64,000 nucleotides of DNA from Ensifer adhaerens (GTDB taxonomy: Bacteria; Pseudomonadota; Alphaproteobacteria; Rhizobiales; Rhizobiaceae), in contig NZ_JABEKT010000006.1 in assembly GCF_013283195.1 (NCBI RefSeq), positions 116,386 to 180,385 of the forward strand, read 5' to 3'. Of this stretch, positions 9,077 through 17,173 are shown piece after piece. Every line of letters starts with the position of its first letter. Position 1 is the first letter of the stretch. The position numbers were made by a program, and so were the translations under genes. Under the pieces are notes generated by a model. That model searched no databases and had not been told where the DNA came from. It saw nothing but the letters and a program-made list of their open reading frames with translations.

Positions 9077-9495
9077 GAATCCCTGCGTTTCTTGCCGGTG
9101 CCGAGCAGGGCGCCGATGGCCAGTGCGGTGCCGACAGCAACGAGCGGATTCTTGCGCAGAATGCTTGTCGCAGCCAGGATCGTCAAATTGGTCTTCACCA
9201 TCGAACGCCGGCGGCGTTCTTCTGCCAGGCGCCTATCCCGGCCCTCCAGGGCAATCATGACGATGATCACGATAAGAGCCGTGAGAATGAGGGCTGCTGC
9301 AATCGACGCGGCGGCGATGACAGGTGAATAGGTGGCGCTGAGATAGAGCGCGACCGCGATCAGTGCGAAGACGTAGGCGGTGACAAGCAGCACGGCGACG
9401 ACGGCGCAGAGCGCGGCGTTGCGCTTGAAACGGGATGCGCTGGCGCCGATGTCGGCGGCCAGCAAGGCGGACAGGGCAGCCCCAAGTGGACCCAT
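9073..9495 (-). CDS. Phage-holin-3-like (DUF1469 type) small membrane protein, stress-regulated
   Basis: 140 residues with two closely spaced hydrophobic helices (about residues 30-55 and 60-88: VVAVLLVTAYVFALIAVALY, then AAASIAAALILTALIVIIVM), a basic linker (RDRRLAEERRRRS) and a third weak hydrophobic stretch near the C-terminus. This is the layout of the holin-superfamily III proteins commonly paired with YqjD/ElaB-like proteins. It overlaps the end of the convergent kinase gene by four bases. An exact EcfG promoter lies 27 bases upstream of its ATG. It is unlikely to be a phage gene; an envelope stress role is inferred. Confidence 0.75.
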   Translation of the reverse strand: MGPLGAALSALLAADIGASASRFKRNAALCAVVAVLLVTAYVFALIAVALYLSATYSPVIAAASIAAALILTALIVIIVMIALEGRDRRLAEERRRRSMVKTNLTILAATSILRKNPLVAVGTALAIGALLGTGKKRRDS

Positions 9496-9517
9496 GCGCT
9501 TCTACTCCTGAAAGACG

Positions 9518-9552
9518 TCAAAACGGGTGGGACGCTTGCGGCGTTCCCACCC
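9518..9552 (-). terminator. Intrinsic terminator of the DUF883-like gene, overlapping an EcfG promoter
   Basis: On the - strand, a 5' arm (9552-9541) and a 3' arm GCGTCCCACCC (9535-9525) form an 11-bp stem with one bulged A and a five-base loop, followed by GTTTTGACG. It closes the gene ending at 9578. Confidence 0.7.
9522..9547 (-). promoter_or_regulatory. EcfG-dependent promoter of the DUF1469-type gene
   Basis: On the - strand GGAAC (9547-9543), 17 bases, CGTT (9525-9522). It sits inside the terminator hairpin of the preceding gene. Confidence 0.8.
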
Positions 9553-9577
9553 TGTTGCGTGGTGGCCTCACGCTCGT

Positions 9578-9946
9578 CTAGCGCCGCAGGAGGGCGGCTG
9601 CGACCAGGCCGATCAGCGCTGCTGTGCCGAGCGTTGCGAAGGGGTGCTCGCGGACCGCATTGCGCAGCTGTTTTTCCGTGCCGGCGTAACGGCTACGCAG
9701 GTCGCCCAGCAATTCCTCGCCGGTTGCAAGCAGATCCTGAAGGCCGGCTTCGGCCTGTTCGCGCGCATCGTGCGCCTTGTTGCGCGCCTGTTTCGACGCA
9801 TCGGCGCCGCGATCGGCAAGCAGTGCCGCCAGCGCTGCCATATCGCTTCGCAGTTCGCTGAGCTGATCTTCGATGGAAATGTCCGTGAGCGCACCGTTGC
9901 GCTTGCTCGACCGTGAACTGGAACCTGAGAAGAGGCCTGAAGCCAT
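9578..9946 (-). CDS. YqjD/ElaB-like (DUF883 type) membrane-anchored protein
   Basis: 122 residues: a Ser-rich start (MASGLFSGSSSRSSKR), a long charged amphipathic helix (about residues 25-85, QLSELRSDMAALAALLADRG) and a C-terminal anchor (HPFATLGTAALIGLVAAALLRR), ending in Arg-Arg as in the ElaB/YqjD family, which associates ribosomes or stress functions with the membrane. The start at 9946 follows AAGGAGA; a longer upstream reading frame lacks family similarity. A weak EcfG-like site (GAAAC-N16-CGTT, - strand 10073-10049) lies about 100 bases upstream. Confidence 0.75.
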   Translation of the reverse strand: MASGLFSGSSSRSSKRNGALTDISIEDQLSELRSDMAALAALLADRGADASKQARNKAHDAREQAEAGLQDLLATGEELLGDLRSRYAGTEKQLRNAVREHPFATLGTAALIGLVAAALLRR

Positions 9947-10111
9947 GATTGGTCTCCTTTTCGCTGCAACGCCGGCCAAGGTCGACCGGCGTGATCTGCT
10001 CGAACCGGCATGCGCGCTCATCATCGCGGCCGGCCTTTCACGGAGAACAACGCACGAGTGCGCAAATTGTTTCGATAAATCTTGAAGTTGGCGCGATTTG
10101 CAGCGGGGCGG

Positions 10112-10903
10112 TCAGAGCGTCGCCGTCTGCGGCAACACGAAGGGCACTCCGGCGGCCGGCATGGCGCTGACCTGCATGCGGCAACCGAACACCGCCTCCA
10201 TCGTCTCGTCCGTCAGCACATCGCCTGGCGCACCGCTTGCCCGGATCACGCCGGACTTCATCATGATCATCCGGTCGGCGAACATCGCCGTCAGGTTGAG
10301 GTCATGCATGACGGCGATGACGCCGCCGCCCTGTTCACAAAACCGGCGCGCCAGCTGCATGATGGTCAGCTGATGGCGGATGTCGAGGCTCGAAACCGGC
10401 TCGTCGAGCAGCAGGTAACGGGGCTCACCATCGGCGACCGGGTTGGAAATCTGACAAAGGACGCGCGCCAGCTGCACCCGCTGCTGCTCGCCGCCGGAAA
10501 GCTCCTGATAGAAGCGGCCAGCAAAGCCGCCGAGATCGACAGATTCGAGCGCGTCGGCTGCAATGCGGTCATTGGCCTTGGTATCGGCGTTCGCACCCGC
10601 GGTCAGGCCCAAACGCACCACTTCGCGGACCGTGAAGGGAAACGAAATCACGGTCGATTGCGGCAGCACGCCGCGTTTCAGCGCAAGTTCCCAGGGTTTC
10701 AGGCCCTTGAGATTGCGGCCGTTGATGCTGACCGAACCGCTTTCCGGCGCCAATTCGCCGGAGATCGCCTTCAACGTCGTCGTCTTGCCGCAGCCGTTCG
10801 GCCCGACGATTGCGGTCAACGCCCCCGGTGCTGCCTCGAGCGAAATGCCGTGGATGACTTGGCGGCCGCCCAAACGGACAGAAAGGTTCGATACGGTGAT
10901 CAT
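10112..10903 (-). CDS. hmuV: Haemin ABC transporter ATP-binding protein
   Basis: 263-residue FecCD-type ATPase powering haem import through HmuU. Walker A GPNGCGKTTTLKAISG (about residue 36), signature LSGGEQQRVQLARVL (about 145), Walker B LLLDEPVSSLDI (about 172) and H-loop AVMHDLN are all present. It ends the hmuPSTUV operon, nine bases after hmuU. Confidence 0.93.
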   Translation of the reverse strand: MITVSNLSVRLGGRQVIHGISLEAAPGALTAIVGPNGCGKTTTLKAISGELAPESGSVSINGRNLKGLKPWELALKRGVLPQSTVISFPFTVREVVRLGLTAGANADTKANDRIAADALESVDLGGFAGRFYQELSGGEQQRVQLARVLCQISNPVADGEPRYLLLDEPVSSLDIRHQLTIMQLARRFCEQGGGVIAVMHDLNLTAMFADRMIMMKSGVIRASGAPGDVLTDETMEAVFGCRMQVSAMPAAGVPFVLPQTATL

Positions 10904-10912
10904 GGTCTTGTC

Positions 10913-12037
10913 TCACAGCCCCATGGTCGTGCGACCGCGCAGCAGGATCCACAGGAAGAACGGTGCACCGATGAAGGCGGTGACGATGCCGATCGGCAGC
11001 TCGGCGGGTGACGCGATGGTGCGGGCGATCATGTCGGCCAGGATCAGCAAGGTTCCGCCGAGCAGCGCCGATGCCGGGATGAGATAGCGGTGATCCGGGC
11101 CGATGACCAGCCGCAGGAGATGCGGCACGACGATGCCGACAAAGCCGATGCCGCCGCTGACGGCGACCGACGCGCCCGTTGCCGCGGCAACGCTGACGAT
11201 GGCGATGTTCTTCATGCGCTGCACTGGGATGCCCATATGGAAGGCGGCGGCTTCGCCGAGCGTAATCGCGTTGAGGCCGCGTGCCAGGAAGGGCGTGACG
11301 GCGAGCGACAGGAGAATGATGGGGGCAGCCGCGCCGATCTTCGTCCAATTGGCGCCGGCAAGCGAGCCTAGACCCCAGAAGGTGACATCGCGCAGTTGCT
11401 TGTCGTCGGCCATGAAGATCAGCACGCCGGTGAAGGCGCCGGTGAGCGCGCCGAGCGCGATTCCGGCGAGAAGCAGCGTCGCAACCGATGTCTGCCCGCC
11501 GCGCGTGGCAATCCGGTAGAGCAGGAGCGTGGTCACGAGGCCGCCGACGAAGGCAGCGATCGGCAGGGCGTAAAAACCAAAGAGCGCAAATAGCGGGCCG
11601 AACACCGCCGAACCGAGCACGATCAGGAGGACTGCGCCGAGGCTCGCGCCGGAGGAAACGCCGACGAGGCCGGGATCGGCCAGCGGGTTGCGAAACAGCC
11701 CTTGCATGACCACGCCGGAGACGGCGAGCGACGCACCGACGAGCATGCCGAGCACGGCGCGCGGCAGCCGGATGTCGAGAATGATGATGCGATCGCGAAC
11801 GCTCAGGACCTGATCCGCCTCGCTTGTACCCAGGAGCCAGCGCACGACATTGGATAGCGACGCGTCGGCAGCGCCGGTCATGATCGAGCTGACGAAGGTT
11901 GCCGCTGCAAAGACGACGAGCAGCACAATGACGACGCCGGCCAGTCGTGCACGATTGCCGGACCGCCATTCGGCCCGGATATCGGCAGCAAAGGCGGTCA
12001 GGCGCATGCCGCGGTCCAATGCCTCACTGCGAGGCAT
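10913..12037 (-). CDS. hmuU: Haemin ABC transporter permease
   Basis: Inner-membrane permease of the BtuC/FecCD family, 374 residues, with about nine or ten hydrophobic helices (first: ARLAGVVIVLLVVFAAATFV) and the family stretch RLPRAVLGMLVGASLAVSGVVMQGLFRNPLADPGLVGVSSGA. The start at 12037 is preceded by GGGAAGAAGG and overlaps the hmuT stop by 14 bases, so the two are translationally coupled. It takes haem from HmuT. Confidence 0.92.
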   Translation of the reverse strand: MPRSEALDRGMRLTAFAADIRAEWRSGNRARLAGVVIVLLVVFAAATFVSSIMTGAADASLSNVVRWLLGTSEADQVLSVRDRIIILDIRLPRAVLGMLVGASLAVSGVVMQGLFRNPLADPGLVGVSSGASLGAVLLIVLGSAVFGPLFALFGFYALPIAAFVGGLVTTLLLYRIATRGGQTSVATLLLAGIALGALTGAFTGVLIFMADDKQLRDVTFWGLGSLAGANWTKIGAAAPIILLSLAVTPFLARGLNAITLGEAAAFHMGIPVQRMKNIAIVSVAAATGASVAVSGGIGFVGIVVPHLLRLVIGPDHRYLIPASALLGGTLLILADMIARTIASPAELPIGIVTAFIGAPFFLWILLRGRTTMGL

Positions 12038-12974
12038 TGGCCTTCTTCCCGTAGATTGCGGCATTGAGGTCGCGGATGGCGCTTGCCGTGCGCGGGCCGA
12101 AGCCGAGCAGATGCAGGCCGTCCATGCGGATCAGCGCCTGTGTCTTGGCGGCGGGCGTCAGGCTCAGCGACGGCAAGGCGAAAAGTTCGGCCGCCTTGGC
12201 GCTGTGCTCGCCGCCGCGATCCATCATCAGGATGACGTCGGGCTTGGCCTCGATGATCGCCTCGTCGGTCAGAGCCTTGTAGCCCGGAAACTGGCCGGCA
12301 GCATTGATCGCGCCCGAGAGCTCGATGATGCCGTTGGCAGCCGTGCCGGTGCCCGAAGCCATGATCTTGCCACCCTGGGTGCTGAGCACGAAAAGAACGC
12401 GCTTGCGCTCTCCTTCCGGGCGCTTGGCACCATCGGCAATCGCCGCAGCAAGGTCGGTTTCCACCGACTTTGCGAGCGCTTCGGCCTTGTCGGGCACATT
12501 GAGGAAGGTGCCGACCGAGCGGATCTTTGTGGGGATGCTGTCCTTGTCGAAGGTTTCCGGCACGCTGGTAAAGGCGATATTGGCCTCCTTCAGGATGGCA
12601 AGCGCTTCCGGCGGGCCGCTGCCTTCGACGGCGACGATCGCGGTCGGGTTAACCGCGATGATGCCTTCAGGGGCGAGCTGACGCATGTAGCCGACGTCGG
12701 GCAGCTTGTTTGCCGCTTCCGGATAGGTGCTGGTCGAGTCCCGGCCGACGAGGCGACCCTCCTCGCCAAGTGCGTAGATGATCTCGGTGATCGCGCCACC
12801 GACCGAAACGACGCGCGAGACGTCCGGCTTCTCGATGCTTTCCGCCATCGCCGGTCGGATGAACGACGGCGCCCCCGGCGCCACGGCGGGCAGCAGGAAA
12901 GGAGCGGAAACCGCGAAGGCGGCCAAAGCCAGCTCCCAGCGGCGAAGGCGGCGGAAGTCGAGACCCTTGATCAT
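12024..12974 (-). CDS. hmuT: Periplasmic haemin-binding protein
   Basis: Cluster A-III substrate-binding protein, 316 residues. The N-terminal signal region (RRWELALAAFAVSAPFLLPA, ending near APSFIRPAMAES) is followed by the family opening RVVSVGGAITEIIYALGEEGRLVGRDSTSTYP. Tyr and Met residues in STSTYP and VGYMRQL are plausible haem ligands. Start 12974 (MIKGLDF) matches the signal peptide; an upstream in-frame extension runs into hmuS. It delivers haem from the outer-membrane receptor (not in this window) to HmuUV. Confidence 0.92.
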   Translation of the reverse strand: MIKGLDFRRLRRWELALAAFAVSAPFLLPAVAPGAPSFIRPAMAESIEKPDVSRVVSVGGAITEIIYALGEEGRLVGRDSTSTYPEAANKLPDVGYMRQLAPEGIIAVNPTAIVAVEGSGPPEALAILKEANIAFTSVPETFDKDSIPTKIRSVGTFLNVPDKAEALAKSVETDLAAAIADGAKRPEGERKRVLFVLSTQGGKIMASGTGTAANGIIELSGAINAAGQFPGYKALTDEAIIEAKPDVILMMDRGGEHSAKAAELFALPSLSLTPAAKTQALIRMDGLHLLGFGPRTASAIRDLNAAIYGKKANASQ

Positions 12975-12984
12975 CACGCTGTCC

Positions 12985-14052
12985 TTAAGCTGCGACGGTG
13001 GTGTCGAGGCGCGCCAGGCCCTCGGCGATATCGCGCCACTCGGGGCGCTCGGCAAAACCTTCCTTACGCTTGCCGAAGAACTGGATGATCATCTCGCCCT
13101 TGGCGTCCAGCGCCTCGATCGAGGTGACGTGACCATCGGCAGTCGGCTTGCGCACGGCCCAAAGCTCGGCAATGTGGTCGGTGCGTAGGTGAAGGTGGAA
13201 GGTCGGATCCATGACGTTGAGCCAAGGGCCCATCGGGGCAATCTTGGCGATCGGGCCGGAATGGATCTGGATCATGCCGCGGTTGCCGACGAAGCACATG
13301 ATCGGCAACTCGATCTCGGCGCTGGCGCGCATCATCGTTTCGACACTCGACGGGTCGAGGCGCCAGGCGAAGTCGTCGCCGATGTGCTGCAGGGCCTGGC
13401 GGCGGCCGATCTTCAGCTTGCGCAGCAGGCCGTGGAACTGATGCGTGTCGGTCATCTTGGCCCAGCGGTCACGCAGTTCGGTAACGTCGACGACGTTTTC
13501 CGGCTTGTCGTCGCCAGCCGGCGTGCTGGTGTCGGCAACAAAGGTCTGCGCCTGGTCGTCGAGGCGGAAGTCTTCGACGATCTTGTCGTAGGCGGCGACG
13601 TTCGACGCCGGGCGCAGGTGCAGCTTGTGCACGGCATTGCCCCACTTGTCGAAGAACTGCAGGCTCTTGCGCGCTTCGCCGCTGTCGTCGGTCTTGGTCA
13701 CGGCGAAGGCATGCGCCCAGGCGCTCGGGAAGACGCGCAGGTCGATCTGCTCGCCAAGAACGATGCTCGCCATCTCGCCCGTCGTGATTTTTTCAAAGAC
13801 GCCGATCTTTTCGTGAACGGCGCTCTCGTTGCGGGTTAGCGCCATGACCTCGCCGAGCTCCTCGGCGCGCAGAAGGAAACGGTTGGCATCCGCGTCGATG
13901 CGCACCGCGGTCAAACCACATTCGGCGGCCACGAGCGCTGCTTCCGAAACGCCGAGCTGAGCCGCGATGTCGCGCTCGCGCATTTTCGGGTTCTCGGCGC
14001 GGTAGGCGCGGATTTCGGACGGGGTGGGACGGAGGCTCTCGGTCATTGTCAT
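12985..14052 (-). CDS. hmuS: Haem-degrading/haem-carrier protein HmuS
   Basis: 355-residue cytoplasmic protein of the HemS/ChuS/HmuS family made of two homologous halves. The N-terminal half begins PSEIRAYRAENPKMRERDIAAQLGVSEAALVAAECG, the usual HemS opening; the second half repeats the fold, with conserved FVGNRGMIQIHSGPI and DPTFHLHLRTDHIAELWAVRKP. The family accepts haem from the importer and stores or degrades it. It lies between hmuP (four bases upstream) and hmuT. Confidence 0.92.
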   Translation of the reverse strand: MTMTESLRPTPSEIRAYRAENPKMRERDIAAQLGVSEAALVAAECGLTAVRIDADANRFLLRAEELGEVMALTRNESAVHEKIGVFEKITTGEMASIVLGEQIDLRVFPSAWAHAFAVTKTDDSGEARKSLQFFDKWGNAVHKLHLRPASNVAAYDKIVEDFRLDDQAQTFVADTSTPAGDDKPENVVDVTELRDRWAKMTDTHQFHGLLRKLKIGRRQALQHIGDDFAWRLDPSSVETMMRASAEIELPIMCFVGNRGMIQIHSGPIAKIAPMGPWLNVMDPTFHLHLRTDHIAELWAVRKPTADGHVTSIEALDAKGEMIIQFFGKRKEGFAERPEWRDIAEGLARLDTTVAA

Positions 14053-14056
14053 TCGC

Positions 14057-14284
14057 CTATTTGTTCAGGATCAGTTTGCCTTGGCGGGTGATCTTCATGC
14101 GGTAGATCGCGCCGTCGTGGGAAATGAGGATCTCGTTTTCGCCGCGAAACAGGTCGCGGCTTTCGACGACCCGCTGGACACGCTGCGCGGATGCCGCAGG
14201 TTGCGAAAGTCGCGCATAATCAGTGTCATCAGCTGTCACGGTTCGGTCGTCTCTAGATGGCGGGCCGCGGCGTTTTTCCCGCAT
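14057..14284 (-). CDS. hmuP: HemP/HmuP small haem-uptake regulator
   Basis: 75 residues. The C-terminal HemP domain is clear: VESRDLFRGENEILISHDGAIYRMKITRQGKLILNK. In rhizobia HmuP is needed for haem-dependent activation of the outer-membrane haem receptor gene. The ATG at 14284 has AGGA very close to it; a GTG at 14239 (VTADDTDYARL) is an alternative that would drop a basic N-terminus. First gene of the hmu operon, with a RirA-type operator candidate about 30 bases upstream. Confidence 0.88.
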   Translation of the reverse strand: MREKRRGPPSRDDRTVTADDTDYARLSQPAASAQRVQRVVESRDLFRGENEILISHDGAIYRMKITRQGKLILNK

Positions 14285-14312
14285 TTCCTGCCGCGCAATT
14301 CGTTTACTATCT

Positions 14313-14327
14313 TGACTTCATTACTCA
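14313..14327. promoter_or_regulatory. Iron-responsive operator (IRO) candidate for hmuPSTUV and the divergent tonB operon
   Basis: TGA-N9-TCA (TGACTTCATTACTCA), the rhizobial RirA IRO consensus. It lies between the divergent hmuP and 14449 genes and could repress both when iron is plentiful. Confidence 0.6.
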
Positions 14328-14448
14328 TATTTCTTTATGGACGCAATACCGGATCGCCACACTCAAGTTAGATGCTTCACGCTTGTGGACAGATGGCGAC
14401 GACTTCAACGCTCCGTGGCCCGGAGCGCCGTTCGCGAGTGGTATTAGA

Positions 14449-14886
14449 ATGATGCACTTTTCCCGTATGATTGCTCCCGTGGCCCTCGCATTTGCGCTTG
14501 CAGCAGGTGGCGCTGCAGCACAGGAGGCGGCACTCGCCGGCGCGCTCAATATCGAGCTGAACGAGGTTGCGCCGTCGCAGAAAGGCTGCAAGCTCACTTT
14601 CGTTGCCGGCAACGCCTTCGCCCAGAGCCTGAGCAAGGTTTCCTTCGAATTCGTGATTTTCGATCAGAAGGGTCTGGTCGAGCGCATGGCGGTGCTCGAT
14701 TTCCGCGACCTGCCTGCCGGCAAGACCAAGGTTCGCCAGTTCGATCTGCCCGGCACCAATTGCGAGGCGGTCAAGAGCCTGCTGATCAATGACGCACCTG
14801 CCTGCGTCGGCGAGGGCGTTCAGGGCGACGCTTGCATGAAGGCACTCAAGACCGGCTCGAAGTCGCCGGTCGAACTCAAGGGCTGA
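14449..14886 (+). CDS. Conserved secreted protein of unknown function preceding tonB
   Basis: 145 residues with a clear signal peptide (MHFSRMIAPVALAFALAAGGAAAQEA, cleavage likely after AAAQ or AAGGAAA). The mature part (IELNEVAPSQKGCKLTFVAG onward) has four Cys residues that could form two disulphides and predicted beta structure; no catalytic motif is visible. It lies 62 bases upstream of tonB and opposite hmuP, sharing the IRO candidate, so a role in periplasmic iron/haem uptake or TonB function is inferred. The start is set at the Met pair before the signal sequence; the longer in-frame extension overlaps the promoter. Confidence 0.75.
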   Translation: MMHFSRMIAPVALAFALAAGGAAAQEAALAGALNIELNEVAPSQKGCKLTFVAGNAFAQSLSKVSFEFVIFDQKGLVERMAVLDFRDLPAGKTKVRQFDLPGTNCEAVKSLLINDAPACVGEGVQGDACMKALKTGSKSPVELKG

Positions 14887-14948
14887 TGTCCGGTTTTTAC
14901 ATTGAGTACTGCGTTTGCGTCGCGGTTCGCGGCGGAGGTTAGGCTAAG

Positions 14949-15866
14949 ATGAAGCATACCATCAAATGGATCGGCGCGATCGCCTTCTCGCTCGTAGCGC
15001 ATGCCAGCGGTGCGATGTATCTCGCCTCGTCGGCGCCGCAAGACGAGCCGGCCTTCGTGATGGGCGGCGTGGCGACCGAAGTCGCCCTTCTCGGCGATGC
15101 CTTTGATGAAACGCTGCAGGCCGGCGATCCATCCGAAATCGTCGAGCCGACCGAAGACACGCCCGACGAGCTGAAGCCCGAGGAAATCCAGCCGGTCGAA
15201 GAGTTGACGTCGACGACGCCGGAGATCGTGGCCGAGCAGCCGCATGACCTGGTGGCAACGGAAGCCGACGTCATTCTTCCGGCGGAACAGGTTCCCACCT
15301 TGCAGGTCGCCGAAGCTGTGGTCACGGCCAGCGTAGCGCCGGTCGAGACCGTCGTGCCGGAGGAAAAGCCAGAGATCGTGGAGCCGAAGAAGGAGAAGGT
15401 TGAAAAACCCGAACCGAAGAAGGATCCGGTCAAAAAGAAGAAGGTCACCCGCAAAAAGTCGGGCGACAAGGGCGAGCAGGCACAGAGCCAGGTCAAAGGC
15501 AAAGCCGACGGTCTGGAGAATGCCAAGTCCGCCACGGCATCCGGGCAAGGCAAGGTTTCGTCGGCCGAGGGCAATGCCTCCTTTGACAACTACAAGGGCA
15601 AGGTGCGCACCAAGGTCAACAGGAAGCATCGCTATCCCTCCCAAGCCAGGCGCCAGGGCATAGCCGGCACTGCAACCGTAAGCTTTGTCGTGTCGGCGGA
15701 CGGCGGGCTGTCCGGCCTTCGCCTGGCAGGAAGTTCCGGCTCGCCGATTCTCGACCAGGCGGCCCTCGATACGGTGCGCCGTGCGGCACCGTTCCCACCG
15801 ATCCCGGCCGATGCCGGTCGCAGCAGCTGGACCTTCAGTTTGCCGATCGCCTACAATCCGGGCTGA
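14949..15866 (+). CDS. tonB: Energy transducer TonB
   Basis: 305 residues. N-terminal membrane anchor (IKWIGAIAFSLVAHASGAMYLA, with the His typical of TonB anchors), a long acidic then Pro/Lys-rich periplasmic spacer (about residues 60-190, with EPKKEKVEKPEPKKDPVKKK), and the C-terminal TonB domain (about 215-305: RKHRYPSQARRQGIAGTATV, then SSGSPILDQAALDTVRRAAPFPPIP). It transmits proton-motive force to outer-membrane receptors. ExbB and ExbD are not in the window. The divergent haem operon suggests service to a haem receptor. Confidence 0.93.
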   Translation: MKHTIKWIGAIAFSLVAHASGAMYLASSAPQDEPAFVMGGVATEVALLGDAFDETLQAGDPSEIVEPTEDTPDELKPEEIQPVEELTSTTPEIVAEQPHDLVATEADVILPAEQVPTLQVAEAVVTASVAPVETVVPEEKPEIVEPKKEKVEKPEPKKDPVKKKKVTRKKSGDKGEQAQSQVKGKADGLENAKSATASGQGKVSSAEGNASFDNYKGKVRTKVNRKHRYPSQARRQGIAGTATVSFVVSADGGLSGLRLAGSSGSPILDQAALDTVRRAAPFPPIPADAGRSSWTFSLPIAYNPG

Positions 15867-15928
15867 AGCCAGCGATTGACGCCGGGCGAGGTCAGCCGAA
15901 ATGTCCCGGCGGCCTCTCGAAATAAATA

Positions 15929-15943
15929 TGATTACAAAACTCA
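15929..15943. promoter_or_regulatory. Iron-responsive operator (IRO) candidate upstream of the DUF2325-hmuQ operon
   Basis: TGA-TTACAAAAC-TCA matches TGA-N9-TCA, in an AT-rich stretch about 130 bases before the DUF2325 start codon. The second such site in the haem region. Confidence 0.5.
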
Positions 15944-16074
15944 TGTTTATACTTTACTCTGAATATCAAGTTTAATAAGTTGCCGCCGTGACGCAACCGA
16001 ACGGTGTGTGTCGATCCCGATGCGATCGGTTGCCATGAGGGCAGCTGACGCAGCAATGAGGCGGAGAAGATTGC

Positions 16075-16485
16075 ATGCGCGGCAAGCGTCACCACAATGC
16101 GGCCAAGAGCGGCAAGGGTCGTTCCGGTTCCGAACGGGTCGAGGTCCGCGAAGAGGTCGCCAAGACGACACTCGAAGGCCGCAGTTTTCTCTATGTCGGC
16201 GGGCGCGACTGCCAGGTCGCCCATCTGCGCGAAATCGCCAGTTCCTTCGGTGCGGAGTTGCTGCATCACGATGGCGGCCTGCGCGAGGCGGTATCGCGCA
16301 TCGACCGCGTCCTTCCTTCTGTCGACTGTGTCTTCTGCCCGATCGATTGCATCAGCCACGATGCGTGTCTTCGCGTGAAGACCGGCTGCAAGAAGTGGGG
16401 CAAGGCCTTCGTGCCGCTGCGCAACGGTTCGAAGTCGAGCCTCGAGCGGGCGCTGCAGGACCTCACCAACAGCCGCAACGACTAG
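16075..16485 (+). CDS. DUF2325 family protein
   Basis: 136 residues. A basic N-terminus (MRGKRHHNAAKSGKGRSG) is followed by the DUF2325 fold: LEGRSFLYVGGRDCQVAHLR, LLHHDGGLREA, and VDCVFCPIDCISHDACLRVK with three closely spaced Cys and a following CKKWGKAFVPLR. The Cys cluster suggests metal or redox sensing, though the family has no assigned biochemistry. It heads a three-gene operon with a small protein and an HmuQ-like haem monooxygenase behind an IRO candidate, so an iron/haem role is inferred. Confidence 0.8.
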   Translation: MRGKRHHNAAKSGKGRSGSERVEVREEVAKTTLEGRSFLYVGGRDCQVAHLREIASSFGAELLHHDGGLREAVSRIDRVLPSVDCVFCPIDCISHDACLRVKTGCKKWGKAFVPLRNGSKSSLERALQDLTNSRND

Positions 16486-16549
16486 AACCACCCAAAAACA
16501 TGACGCGCGGCGATGGCGAGTGGCTGCCCGCGCGCCTGGAGATTTCGAC

Positions 16550-16819
16550 ATGATTGAAGACCGACAGGACAAGTGCATGATGATCGGCCTGCACAAGTTG
16601 GCAGCGCAAAATGGCGATGGGCTCGTGCCCGAACTCTATGAATTGCTGACGCGGCGCTCCCGCATGCTCGAAGAAAACCCGAATGTCACCGAGTTCCCGT
16701 CCTGGGAAACGCGCCGGCCGGGCCGGGATCCCTTTGGGCTTGCGGAGGCGCAGGAGGCCACTATTGTTGCCTTCCCGAGAGCGGCCAACGAGCCGGCTCG
16801 CAAGAAAGACAGCGCATAA
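16550..16819 (+). CDS. Small hypothetical protein in the haem-degradation operon
   Basis: 89 residues, no signal peptide or membrane segment. The N-terminal half is a compact helical region (MIGLHKLAAQNGDGLVPELY, then ELLTRRSRMLEEN); the C-terminal half is Pro/Ala-rich and probably disordered. Start 16550 has GGAG nine bases upstream. It lies 64 bases after the DUF2325 gene and 10 bases before the HmuQ-like gene. No function can be assigned. Confidence 0.65.
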   Translation: MIEDRQDKCMMIGLHKLAAQNGDGLVPELYELLTRRSRMLEENPNVTEFPSWETRRPGRDPFGLAEAQEATIVAFPRAANEPARKKDSA

Positions 16820-16829
16820 GAGGCAGGCT

Positions 16830-17144
16830 ATGTTCTACGCAATGAACCGTTTTCGTATCGCCATCGGCCAGGAAGAGGCTTTCGAAGCCATCTGGAAGGG
16901 CCGCGATTCAAGCCTTGCCGAAATGCCGGGCTTCCTCTCGTTTCATCTTCTGAGGGGCGAAAGCGTGCCGGAGGAGGGGTATACGCTCTTCGTGTCGAAT
17001 TCGACCTGGAAGGACAAGGATGCCTTCTCGGCCTGGACGAAGTCGGAGAATTTCCGGGCCGCCCACAAGAACGCAGGCGACAACCGGGCGATGTATCTAG
17101 GGCCCCCGAAGTTCGAAGGTTTTTCCGTCGTCGAAGGCGCCTGA
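16830..17144 (+). CDS. hmuQ: HmuQ/IsdG-like haem-degrading monooxygenase (ABM domain)
   Basis: 104-residue antibiotic-biosynthesis-monooxygenase fold protein: MFYAMNRFRIAIGQEEAFEA, then MPGFLSFHLLRG, YTLFVSNSTWKDKDAFSAWTKS and FRAAHKNAG. The N residue in the first strand, W in the FSAW segment and the His in FRAAHK match the Asn-Trp-His active-site set of IsdG-type haem oxygenases. These open the porphyrin ring to release iron; in Bradyrhizobium such enzymes are HmuQ and HmuD. Start 16830 is well placed behind GAGGCAGG. The symbol is by analogy. Confidence 0.82.
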   Translation: MFYAMNRFRIAIGQEEAFEAIWKGRDSSLAEMPGFLSFHLLRGESVPEEGYTLFVSNSTWKDKDAFSAWTKSENFRAAHKNAGDNRAMYLGPPKFEGFSVVEGA

Positions 17145-17173
17145 TCCCCCGCGCTGCGAACGGTCTTTAAGCG

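Noticed and set aside
9073..9946. Possible prophage signal from a holin-like gene
   Set aside because: The holin-superfamily III label covers chromosomal envelope proteins; the partner is YqjD-like, an EcfG promoter drives it, and no other phage gene is nearby.
10569..11969. A 466-codon leftward frame overlapping hmuU and hmuV
   Set aside because: It is an out-of-phase reading of hmuU/hmuV, rich in Arg and His, with no transporter features.
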